A stretch of DNA of 43,824 bases, from NCBI GenBank assembly GCA_018001225.1, contig JAGNIJ010000040.1, positions 1 to 43,824 of the forward strand. Direction: 5' to 3'. Positions 17,683-24,666 of the stretch are shown one piece after another. The stretch's first letter is position 1. The number at the start of each line of letters is the position of its first letter. The notes beneath the pieces are model-generated. The model saw nothing but the letters and a program-made list of their open reading frames with translations, was not told the DNA's origin and made no database searches. A program made the translations under genes and the position numbers. The stretch comes from Kiritimatiellia bacterium. GTDB lineage: Bacteria; Verrucomicrobiota; Kiritimatiellia; CAIQIC01; JAGNIJ01.

Positions 17683-18605
17683 GCTCCCCTCCTCTGCTTC
17701 AGAAGGTTCACGAGGGCCTCGCCGTGGCAGCGTTTCGGGTAGCAGTGGCAGACCAGCACCTTGCCGCGGAGTTCCTCGATCCGCTTCAACAGCGAGGGCT
17801 TGTGCGGCAGGTAGTGCTTTTCGAAGCTGTCGCAGACGGCATCCCGGTCCCCGTCCTCGTCCAGGACGAAGGGATTGCCGTACCGGCTGGTGCGGTCGAT
17901 CGGAAAGGCCAGCTCGGAGCGCTCGGCCCACAGGATCAGGTTCTTGTCGGCCTGGGCATTGGCCAGAACCGTCTTGCCCGCCTGCACCGCTTTCTGGCGC
18001 TCGCGTTCATCGTCCCGCCAATCCGTATCGGGCCGGCGGGCCACCTCGCGGCGGGCGTCCTGCATGGTCAGCTTGCCGGCCTTGACCTTCTCGAAGACAT
18101 CCGGGGCGGCGGCCCGCATTTTGACCGCCTGGTTGACGTAGGTGCGGTTAGTGTGGAAAGCCTCGGCGGCTTTGGTGGCGGCCTTGGCGTCGTCGGGTTT
18201 CTTTGGGTCAGGCAATTTTTTGCCTGGCGCACCCGAGTGTTGAGCGATGGCCGCTTCGCGGTTCCGTTTCGCCTTTTCCTGCGCCACTTGGGCAGAGATG
18301 GCCTTGAGCAGGTCCTCCGCCTCGGCCGCGATGCAGGCCCACTGCGAGGAATACAGGTTCCGGCGCTTGTTGGACCGCAGGACCAACAGGATTGCCTCCG
18401 TGTCGGTGCCCCGGAATTCCCTCGTCGGGTATTTGACGCCAAGCTGCTTACAGGCGAGGTGCCGGTTCCAGCCGTCCAGGATGTCGCCCTGGTAGAGCAC
18501 AACCGGTTGCTGGGTGTCGTAGCCGTTCTGCCGGATGTCCTCGGTCAGGCGGGCCAGATCCTCTTCCTTGGCCTCGGGGAACACGTTGAATCGGTGCTTC
18601 TTCAT
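17679..18605 (-). CDS. ParB-like nuclease domain protein fused to DUF4326
   Basis: The ATG at 18605 follows AAGGA at good spacing. The 308-residue product opens with a ParB/Spo0J-type N-terminal domain (about 5-100: VVLYQGDILDGWNRHLACKQ, REFRGTDTEAILLVL, SNKRRNLYSSQWA), a helix-turn-helix centre (about 100-195), and a C-terminal DUF4326 domain (about 225-305: ERSELAFPIDRTSRYGNPFV, then VLVCHCYPKRCHGEAL with the C-x-C...C-H pattern). ParB-like domains bind CTP and DNA; phage versions often pair with enzymes that modify or regulate DNA. The role of DUF4326 is not established to my knowledge. Stop overlaps the polymerase start. The fusion may act in partition, copy control or nucleotide chemistry. 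Confidence 0.8.
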   Translation of the reverse strand: MKKHRFNVFPEAKEEDLARLTEDIRQNGYDTQQPVVLYQGDILDGWNRHLACKQLGVKYPTREFRGTDTEAILLVLRSNKRRNLYSSQWACIAAEAEDLLKAISAQVAQEKAKRNREAAIAQHSGAPGKKLPDPKKPDDAKAATKAAEAFHTNRTYVNQAVKMRAAAPDVFEKVKAGKLTMQDARREVARRPDTDWRDDERERQKAVQAGKTVLANAQADKNLILWAERSELAFPIDRTSRYGNPFVLDEDGDRDAVCDSFEKHYLPHKPSLLKRIEELRGKVLVCHCYPKRCHGEALVNLLKQRRGA

Positions 18606-18618
18606 GGTGGATTTCCTT

Positions 18619-19437
18619 TCATGCGGTGGCGACTTTGCAAAGAAACGGGAACACCTGCTGGGGCTCTTCGGCGGTCTTGGCGGCGGCGATGAAGTGGTTC
18701 CAGTACGGCCAGCCATCGCCCTGAAGGGCGGCGAACTCATGGCCCGCTTCGGGCCGGACGGGCCGCTTCATGCGGTGGATGTGAACGACGACCCACACGT
18801 TGCGGCGGTTCTTCATGTTCCCCAGCACGAGCCAGTGCCGGTACTCGGGATTGAAGACCTGGTAGTTGGTAAACAACCGCGAAGCATCCAGCGGGAACTT
18901 CCGCAGGTACTCATACGCCTCGCGCGAAACGATGTGGCTCTCGTGGCAGGCCCCGGCCGCCGACCGCCAGCGGAGCATGGGCTTCAAGGGGCTTTCCTTC
19001 TGACAGTGGATCCATGAATCCGCCTCTCCGCATTGGGGCGGCTCCTGGCCCTCGCCGCGGGTCATGATGGCCGCTTCGAGAGAGCCCTCGACCACGGCAA
19101 TGGAAAGGTTGAAGCGATTCTGGAAATCGATGGGATCGTCGCCGGCGGGCTGAAGCAGACAGCGCGAGAGGATGTCCGCCCGGTGCTCCCGCCGCTCAAT
19201 GACTCCCACCGGATGGATGTTGAGAAGGCGCCAGCTTTCCTTGCGGGTGTCCTTGCTGGTGGGCTCGGCTTCCAGTTCGCAGACCGACCAGACCCGGACG
19301 TCGGGGTCCCCTACCCTCAACGGGTAGATGCGGATAAGGCCGTACTCCCGGCTCAAGGCAATGGCGCACATTGTGGCCCGCCCGTCTCGACAACGGTTCG
19401 GGGCGCCCATGCCCAGAATGACGGCCTTGGTCTGCAT
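18619..19437 (-). CDS. Conserved-looking phage-type protein, unknown function
   Basis: 272 residues starting MQTKAVILGMGAPNRCRDGR; the segment TMCAIALSREYGLIRIYPLR followed by VWSVCELEAEPTSKDTRKES looks like a compact beta-rich N-terminal domain. The C-terminal half has several His/Trp/Cys residues (HIHRMKRPVRPEAGHEF, WPYWNHFIAA). No membrane segments or signal. I have seen no family name I can attach with confidence. It sits between the putative recombination protein and the ParB gene, 13 bases before the latter, in the replication operon, so a DNA-metabolism role is likely by context. The ATG at 19437 has only a modest purine-rich upstream region. Confidence 0.65.
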   Translation of the reverse strand: MQTKAVILGMGAPNRCRDGRATMCAIALSREYGLIRIYPLRVGDPDVRVWSVCELEAEPTSKDTRKESWRLLNIHPVGVIERREHRADILSRCLLQPAGDDPIDFQNRFNLSIAVVEGSLEAAIMTRGEGQEPPQCGEADSWIHCQKESPLKPMLRWRSAAGACHESHIVSREAYEYLRKFPLDASRLFTNYQVFNPEYRHWLVLGNMKNRRNVWVVVHIHRMKRPVRPEAGHEFAALQGDGWPYWNHFIAAAKTAEEPQQVFPFLCKVATA

Positions 19438-19533
19438 ACCCGTTCTTCTTGCGCGATCGCCCCCGCCACGGCGTTTATTGGGCTGATCCGTTCGCTGGCG
19501 TCAGCCAGGGCCAGCACAGCGGGGGGAGAGTCG

Positions 19534-20283
19534 CTATCCTTTGAGCACGTCCTCGACGAAGGCCCGAAACGCCTCCCCGGTCTTCCCGGCCTGGCGGAGC
19601 TTCGGGACCCAGACCATGTTCGTGCCGCGCTTCTCGCGGACGGTGGTCAGGGTGAACTTGCCGGTGTGGAGCCCCTCACGCAGCGCGAACTTCCGGGCGC
19701 TGATGAGGATCTTCCCGGCGCTGGTGAACGCCGCGCCGGCCATCTTCCACATCGCCAGGGCGTAGTTGACGCCCTCGCAGGGGTAGATGAACTGCCCGGA
19801 CTCGTCGTTCGCGGGCTCGCGGACGAACGCCAGCCCCTCGGCGATGTACCGGGCGCTCGGGCGCTCGTCGCCCGGCCCCCAGTCCAACGTCATGCCTTCC
19901 TTGAGGGCCTGCTCGCGCGACTCCCACCGCCGGGGCATCGCCTCACTGCCGAATTCCAGGTCCTCCTCGATGCAGACGTGGATATGCGCCACCACGATCT
20001 CCATCGGCTCGCCCGGCTTCGCCAGGACGATCTCGCCATTGAACACCACCGTCCCGGCGTCGAACTGCTCCGAGAGGCCGCCCACGGCCTGGACCACGTT
20101 CAGACGCGGGACCATGATCATGGACCGGTGCAGCTCGCCGCTGACGTCGCCCGCGACGGGCGGGGCGGCCACGGCCACCGCGGCGGTGTCTTCACGCGCC
20201 ACGACCGCCGGGACCTGCTTGTCACTGACTTCGGCGCCCTGCTCCTGGGCGGGGGCCGGCTTACTGAATGTCATCGTTGCCAT
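19534..20283 (-). CDS. Putative recombination/ssDNA-binding protein of the replication module
   Basis: The ATG at 20283 follows AGGAG at seven bases, and the longer frame to 20577 is rejected. 249 residues: a low-complexity Ala/Pro/Val-rich N-terminus (about 1-45) precedes a globular domain beginning MIMVPRLNVVQAVGG and containing VHIHVCIEED-like strands, aromatic residues (LDWGPGDE, YPCEGVNYALAMW) and basic stretches. The gene lies directly after a DUF2800 nuclease gene, where phages of other lineages place a DUF2815-type ssDNA-binding protein or a recombinase, so I infer an annealing or single-strand-binding role. I could not match it to a named family; the inference is from order and composition only. 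Confidence 0.55.
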   Translation of the reverse strand: MATMTFSKPAPAQEQGAEVSDKQVPAVVAREDTAAVAVAAPPVAGDVSGELHRSMIMVPRLNVVQAVGGLSEQFDAGTVVFNGEIVLAKPGEPMEIVVAHIHVCIEEDLEFGSEAMPRRWESREQALKEGMTLDWGPGDERPSARYIAEGLAFVREPANDESGQFIYPCEGVNYALAMWKMAGAAFTSAGKILISARKFALREGLHTGKFTLTTVREKRGTNMVWVPKLRQAGKTGEAFRAFVEDVLKG

Positions 20284-20293
20284 CTGCTTTCTC

Positions 20294-21358
20294 CTATTTG
20301 GCTTTTGCCAGGTATTCGACTTCCTCGCCGGGGACCACGACCCCGGCCTCCTGCAACAACTGCGTGAGCTTGCGTTTCGCTGCCGCGCCGCCTCCTTTCT
20401 CTTGGTGTTCCGCCACGATCTTTTCGAGTTGGGGCAGGCTGATCGTGCAGGCCTGCAAATAGTCGAGTTGGCTGATGCCAAGCCGGCCCTCGATCGCGGT
20501 CCAAGCCTCGACCACGTCGCGCACCGTGCGCTTGCCGGTACGGAACCGCAGCTCGTAGCCGGGGATCTCCGCGCCACCCTTCACCATCTGCATCGCGTGC
20601 ATCCGGACGCTTTCGGCCCACTTCTCCAGGACCGGGGCCAGCCGCAGCGCGACGGCCATCTGGCGCGGGTCGGTGATGCTGGACGGGTGGAACTCGCTCG
20701 GGATCGGCAGCGCGTCCTCGGCGTAGCCCTTGTAGACGGTCAGGGCCTTCTCCCGGAGCGCCGGGCACTCGATGTGCGCCCCGCAGAAGCGGCAGTTGTC
20801 CGGCTCGGGTCGGAACGGGGCCGCCGGGTTCTCGGCGTTCAAAATGACCGTGTGGATCGCGTCGTAGAGGCGCTGGCCGTCCGCCTGGCGGCTGAACCGG
20901 GCCACGGACACGACATCGCAGCGCGGCTGCAGGAAGTGGACCGTGACGTGCTCCACGCCGCACTCGGTCATGGCGCCCAGGGCATAAGCGAACCCCTGTA
21001 GGTTCTGTTCGGCGTCGTCCACCTTGACGCGGCCGAACTTGAAGTCCACGACATGGGCGTGGTTGTCGCCGGTCATGACGATCAAATCAGCGGTGCCGAA
21101 GGTCAGGCCAGCCACGTCCAGGCGCTGCTCGCGGTGGACGCTGATCCCGCCCTCGATCAGGGGCCGCACATAGTCGAGGCAGAGCTGGACACACTGGACC
21201 TGTTCCTCGCCCAAGCCGGACAAGTCGCCGGTCTCGCAGGCACGATGCAGGGCGGTCCCCTCCTCCGCCGCGGCGCTGGTCTCGCCGGTCGGCTGCCAGT
21301 GCGGGCAGATGGCCTTGTTCTTGAGGCTGCTGGGTGAATGCTTGGCGTGGTCACTCAT
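20294..21358 (-). CDS. DUF2800-family RecB/Cas4-like nuclease
   Basis: 354 residues. The PD-(D/E)xK nuclease core is visible as TFGTADLIV followed by HVVDFKFGRVKV (about residues 90-115), and a cysteine cluster CRFCGAHIECPAL (about 232-244) with the upstream CETGDLSG suggests the iron-sulfur cluster found in Cas4/AddB-type nucleases. DUF2800 proteins are found in phage replication modules and probably act on DNA ends in recombination-dependent replication. The ATG at 21358 follows CAGGAG and overlaps the ERCC4 gene's stop by eight bases, so the genes are likely cotranscribed. A host RecB-type exonuclease is a less likely alternative given the neighbours. Confidence 0.85.
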   Translation of the reverse strand: MSDHAKHSPSSLKNKAICPHWQPTGETSAAAEEGTALHRACETGDLSGLGEEQVQCVQLCLDYVRPLIEGGISVHREQRLDVAGLTFGTADLIVMTGDNHAHVVDFKFGRVKVDDAEQNLQGFAYALGAMTECGVEHVTVHFLQPRCDVVSVARFSRQADGQRLYDAIHTVILNAENPAAPFRPEPDNCRFCGAHIECPALREKALTVYKGYAEDALPIPSEFHPSSITDPRQMAVALRLAPVLEKWAESVRMHAMQMVKGGAEIPGYELRFRTGKRTVRDVVEAWTAIEGRLGISQLDYLQACTISLPQLEKIVAEHQEKGGGAAAKRKLTQLLQEAGVVVPGEEVEYLAKAK

Positions 21359-21833
21359 GGGCTGGTTCTCCTGTGTGTTGTTGTTTCAGATCTTCGAGGC
21401 GGGACTTCAGAATCAGGAAAATGGCGTGGGCGGCACCGGCTTCGTCACCGGCCCAGACGACATGCACGTCGTGGAAATAGTCCAGCTCGCGCCAGCGCTT
21501 GAAGACCAACTCGCAATGGACCCGGCCGCTGGTGAAGCGGCTGTAATCGAAGCGGATGATGTCGTGGAAGGTGGCCTCGACCACGTAATAGATGCGACTC
21601 ATGCCCGCGGCCCGGGCCCGCTTGATCTTTTCGAGCTCGCGGCGGAAACGGTCCCGGATTACCACGGATTCGATGAAATCGGCCAGGGACTTCCGTTCCA
21701 CGGCGAACAGCGTCTCGTCCCCGGCCCAGGCGTAGTCGAAGACCGGCACCGTGCCCTGCACGATCCGGACCGGCTCGATCAGGCCGGTGAAGTCGAGGGG
21801 GCGCTGCTCGCGGGTGTCGATGCGAAGGTTCAT
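21351..21833 (-). CDS. ERCC4-domain nuclease
   Basis: 160 residues consisting of little more than an ERCC4/XPF-type nuclease domain: IDTREQRPLDF at residues 5-15, then AVERKSLADFIESVV near 55-70 (the ERK core), and RFRRELEKIKRARAAGMSRI with a YYVVEA strand (about 78-105). These carry the metal-binding and catalytic D, E, R and K residues of the family. Such small ERCC4 proteins occur in phage and plasmid replication modules and likely cut branched or flap DNA. The start overlaps the stop of the HTH gene (ATGA) and its stop overlaps the DUF2800 start, so translation is coupled. Confidence 0.88.
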   Translation of the reverse strand: MNLRIDTREQRPLDFTGLIEPVRIVQGTVPVFDYAWAGDETLFAVERKSLADFIESVVIRDRFRRELEKIKRARAAGMSRIYYVVEATFHDIIRFDYSRFTSGRVHCELVFKRWRELDYFHDVHVVWAGDEAGAAHAIFLILKSRLEDLKQQHTGEPAHE

Positions 21834-22150
21834 GAATTCCTCCCGGCCAGAGCAAACAGGTCAGCGCGGCGAATAAGCAGAAAGCCCGGGAGTATCTCGA
21901 CCTGGGTGATCCGGCCTTCCGCAACCAGGCGGTAAACTGTGTTCCTGCAAACGCCGAGAAGCTTGGCGGCCTTGAGCTTGCTGCAGAACAACGGCCCGTT
22001 GTCCGGTTCGGTGTCGGCGCCTGAAAGGATGCGGTCGATCTTGGCCTGAATATCAGGCGGGGCCTGTAAGAACTTCAGTAGGCGGTCATTAGGATTGATG
22101 GAATGCAGCCCTGTTTGTCCGTGCGAACCCCTGTTGTTGCCTGGCGCCAT
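21830..22150 (-). CDS. Helix-turn-helix protein, excisionase/AlpA-like
   Basis: The ATG at 22150 is preferred over the one at 22174 because CGGAG lies eight bases upstream, while the upstream ATG has no such site and lies closer to the operator. The product of about 106 residues has a MerR/AlpA-type HTH in its second half: FCSKLKAAKLLGVCRNTVYR, then LVAEGRITQVEILPGFLLIR. This is the fold of phage excisionases and AlpA regulators. It is the first gene of the replication operon, directly after two tandem operator-like repeats, and may both control this operon and steer integrase direction. Only the latter is established for family members; the former is inference. Confidence 0.8.
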   Translation of the reverse strand: MAPGNNRGSHGQTGLHSINPNDRLLKFLQAPPDIQAKIDRILSGADTEPDNGPLFCSKLKAAKLLGVCRNTVYRLVAEGRITQVEILPGFLLIRRADLFALAGRNS

Positions 22151-22179
22151 GTGCAATGCTCCGTTTCCCGGCATGGCGT

Positions 22180-22218
22180 CACAAAACGTGTGCTCGCGAG
22201 CACAAATCGTGTGTTCGC
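22180..22218 (-). promoter_or_regulatory. Tandem operator-like repeats in front of the replication operon
   Basis: On the minus strand two 18-base repeats, GCGAACACACGATTTGTG and GCGAGCACACGTTTTGTG, differ at two positions and are spaced by CTC, a 21-base period equal to two helical turns. Each holds a small CACA...TGTG dyad, and the junction forms a perfect 16-base palindrome TGTGCTCGCGAGCACA (22189-22204). They lie 30-70 bases upstream of the excisionase-like gene, directly after the terminator of the preceding cassette. This geometry fits a binding site for a dimeric or cooperatively binding regulator. A promoter is expected here, but I could not pick -35/-10 elements. Confidence 0.65.
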
Positions 22219-22254
22219 AAAAAAAATCCCGCTACGGTTGGAACCGCAGCGGGA
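22219..22254 (-). terminator. Rho-independent terminator after the two-gene cassette
   Basis: On the minus strand TCCCGCT and AGCGGGA close a stem that continues through CGGTT/AACCG (one mismatch), followed at once by eight T residues. It lies 18 bases after the stop of the 22273-23316 gene and ends its transcription before the replication operon begins. Confidence 0.85.
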
Positions 22255-22272
22255 ATTCGCGAAAAGGCGAGA

Positions 22273-23316
22273 CTATGAAATGGACCAGGCTATTCCGTCG
22301 GCGGGGAAGCACTGGAAATGGCCGGCTTGGTGGCCACGGCGTGAACGCCCTCCCTTCGGCCATAAGGCGGCAGAAGGCGCACGTATGTGCCGTTCAATGT
22401 GGGCCGCAAAGCCGTGCGCCGCTTGAGTTGCCCGTTGGCTGCCATCCCGATACTGGCGGAGATCCTCACAAAGGCGATCTATGGCCGCGCGCACGCGCTT
22501 GGCCGCCTTATCAGCAGGATTTGACCCGACCCGGAAATGAAGCCGACGGAAATCACGGATATCATTGACCTTTTCCCAGGCAAGCTTCTTCTCGCGGGGA
22601 GAATCAGACGATTCAATGGTCGCGAAAGCGCGCCGTTCTTCGATATCGAGGCGTATTTCAATTTCCCTGTCGTCTTTGCCGAGATTCAGTTCCTGGATGA
22701 CCGCGTCTGAATCAAGGGGGACGGGCTCGGAGCTGTGTTGGTCAACGACTTCGGACAAGCCGCACTCACGACGAAGAAAGACAAGACTCTTGGCCTCAAG
22801 CTCCAAGGCATGAATCGGCGGAGCACCGGCCTGGCGCAATAAATACGCGACGTAGAACATGCCGCGGTTCTTCCCGATACCAGGGACATCCACCCCATCG
22901 AAGATGACCCGCCACATGTTCAGACCACGATGAACTGCATATCGGGCATGAGTGACTGGGGCCGAAGGTGCAGGCTGAGGGCTAGATGAAACGGAGGGAG
23001 AAGAACCGCCAAATGCCGCGGTAATTTTAACAGTATCAAGACGCCACAGCTGGACATCTTTCAAGGTGAGAAGAATATCCTCCACGTCATAATCGACTTC
23101 ATCCGTTGCGTAGGCCAGGAACCGATCGCCGCGACGGTCCACGTCCAGGCGAATCCGGGTTTCCGGGGCCGGGTATGAATGCGTGATCTCGCCGATGCAC
23201 TTGACCAGGAATGGTTTCAGCTTCTTGAAGTGTTCCCCAAGGGCGACTTGCCAATCCACCAGACAGAGTTTTACCTCGCCGTACGTGGAAAGAAGCTCGG
23301 GGATATCTTCATTCAT
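22273..23316 (-). CDS. Unknown protein with winged-helix-like regulatory domain (second gene of cassette)
   Basis: The ATG at 23316 overlaps the end of the upstream gene by eight bases, and GGGAG precedes it; the longer frame to 23400 is rejected. 347 residues. The N-terminal ~110 residues (LLSTYGEVKLCLVDWQVALG..., RIRLDVDRRGDRFLAYAT) are of unknown fold, then a Ser/Pro linker (about 108-120). Residues about 128-175 (MWRVIFDGVDVPGIGKNRG, MFYVAYLLRQAG, HALELE) match the pattern of the winged-helix-like domain found at the end of some bacterial regulators and ATPases, with the usual helical coda KAAKRVRAAIDRL and a terminal aromatic tail (FPADGIAWSIS). Function unknown; a sensor or regulator role is inferred from that domain. 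Confidence 0.65.
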   Translation of the reverse strand: MNEDIPELLSTYGEVKLCLVDWQVALGEHFKKLKPFLVKCIGEITHSYPAPETRIRLDVDRRGDRFLAYATDEVDYDVEDILLTLKDVQLWRLDTVKITAAFGGSSPSVSSSPQPAPSAPVTHARYAVHRGLNMWRVIFDGVDVPGIGKNRGMFYVAYLLRQAGAPPIHALELEAKSLVFLRRECGLSEVVDQHSSEPVPLDSDAVIQELNLGKDDREIEIRLDIEERRAFATIESSDSPREKKLAWEKVNDIRDFRRLHFRVGSNPADKAAKRVRAAIDRLCEDLRQYRDGSQRATQAAHGFAAHIERHIRAPSAALWPKGGRSRRGHQAGHFQCFPADGIAWSIS

Positions 23317-24505
23317 CGCGCAGAACTCCCAAACTATCCTTGATGAATCCCCGCCGGCGCAACCACTCCTCCAAAACAGCAGAGTCCCCATCCCGCGCAT
23401 AGCTCATGGTATTTCCGGCGTGAACGGTGACCGTCTCCTTCCGCGTATGGTCCTTCACGCGATAACGGAACTTCGCGTAACGCACCGAATGCGCTTTTGT
23501 GTCCGTCAATAGCCGCTTCTTGTCACGGTGATACTGCAACAGGTCACAGTCTTTCTCGGCCCGCCAGATATGCTCGACGCCGGGGTGGGCCAGTGACGAG
23601 AAGCAAATCTCCACGGGCACGATTTCCGCCAGGCCCTCCACGTCCTCGCAATTGAACAGATGCAGGCACTCTCCAAGCAGGGGGTCCAACTGGACAATCT
23701 TGGCGCGAGAATCGAATACATTGGATGAGGACAGCAACAACTCGGCGAAAACAACCCGGTAGTGGGAGTGGTCTTTCTTGCGGTTGGTGTTCAGCCGCAG
23801 ATCCCCGTATTGCTTATGATAGACAATGGCGTCGTATTCCTCCGGCTTGAATACATGGCTGGTCTGCTGGCCCTCGTCATCAATGGACGGATGGCGCTCC
23901 ACCTGGCCGGGATAACGCACGAGGAACCAGATCTCCTTCTCATAGTCGTACATGACCACGTTGGTCCCCTTCCCCAACCCTTGGGATGCAAAGTACTCGG
24001 ACAGGCGATCCCGGAAGGCAGCCAGTTGCTTGTCCGTGGGTTTCTTGTATTTCCCCAGGACATTTCTCGTGGGCGGGTAGTAATAGTATGAAGAGCGGCC
24101 ATGAATCTTGGCCCGGGCATAGCTTTGTTCCAAAAGGCTCTTGTTGCGAGGCCAGTCGTGAAGCCATGCCTTCATGGCCAGATCGGCGCAGGTCAGGCCG
24201 TCAGGACGGAAATTCAGCCGCAACCCTTGGAAAGCGGCTTCACTTTGAATCTTATCCCAGCCGGTCGTATTGCCGAGCATGCTCACATGGAAGAGCACGT
24301 CATCCAGCTCGTGCGGGATGTCGCCCTCCATGCAGACATCTCGTATGGCGTCATACGGCATGGGATCCTCGGCCGGATGGCGCGGCAGGGACAGTTTCCG
24401 GGCGGTCAAATAATCAGGAAACTTCCCCAAAACATGGCAAAGAAGCTCTGGATTCAGGCGCCGAAGCGCCGGAACGGTCGAAAAACAGCGTTTTTTCGTG
24501 GGCAC
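23309..24505 (-). CDS. Unknown 398-residue protein (first gene of cassette)
   Basis: The start is a GTG at 24503-24505 with GGGGTGA just upstream; an internal ATG is possible. No membrane segment or signal is seen. An acidic/aromatic centre (SSYYYYPPTRNVLGKYKKP, about 134-152; DYEKEIWFLVRYPGQVERHP, about 182-201; YDAIVYHKQYGDLRLN, about 219-234) and a C-terminal part with HTRKETVTVHAGNTMSYARD (about 361-380) and a helical end (LEEWLRRRGFI) give no family I can name. Position is between a type III restriction system and the replication operon, followed directly by the winged-helix protein with overlapping ends. It has its own candidate promoter, so the pair forms a separate unit. Confidence 0.65.
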   Translation of the reverse strand: MPTKKRCFSTVPALRRLNPELLCHVLGKFPDYLTARKLSLPRHPAEDPMPYDAIRDVCMEGDIPHELDDVLFHVSMLGNTTGWDKIQSEAAFQGLRLNFRPDGLTCADLAMKAWLHDWPRNKSLLEQSYARAKIHGRSSYYYYPPTRNVLGKYKKPTDKQLAAFRDRLSEYFASQGLGKGTNVVMYDYEKEIWFLVRYPGQVERHPSIDDEGQQTSHVFKPEEYDAIVYHKQYGDLRLNTNRKKDHSHYRVVFAELLLSSSNVFDSRAKIVQLDPLLGECLHLFNCEDVEGLAEIVPVEICFSSLAHPGVEHIWRAEKDCDLLQYHRDKKRLLTDTKAHSVRYAKFRYRVKDHTRKETVTVHAGNTMSYARDGDSAVLEEWLRRRGFIKDSLGVLRDE

Positions 24506-24569
24506 AGTTCACCCCATTGGTAAAAAAGTTTTCCAAAAGGCACAAGGCGGAGGCCAAAGCTGGGGAGTG

Positions 24570-24598
24570 ACAATACGCTAAGATGAGAAGGGTGTAAA
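24570..24598 (-). promoter_or_regulatory. Candidate promoter of the two-gene cassette
   Basis: Minus-strand TTTACA (24593-24598) and TATTGT (24570-24575) are separated by exactly 17 bases, a good fit to sigma-70-type spacing with four to five matches per box. It lies about 65 bases upstream of the cassette's start codon, in the gap after the mod gene. Confidence 0.5.
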
Positions 24599-24666
24599 CC
24601 TGGCCCAAGGAGAAAATGTTACAGCCTGCCTGTAAGGATGTTGCGACATGGCAGAACAGGCCAAAC

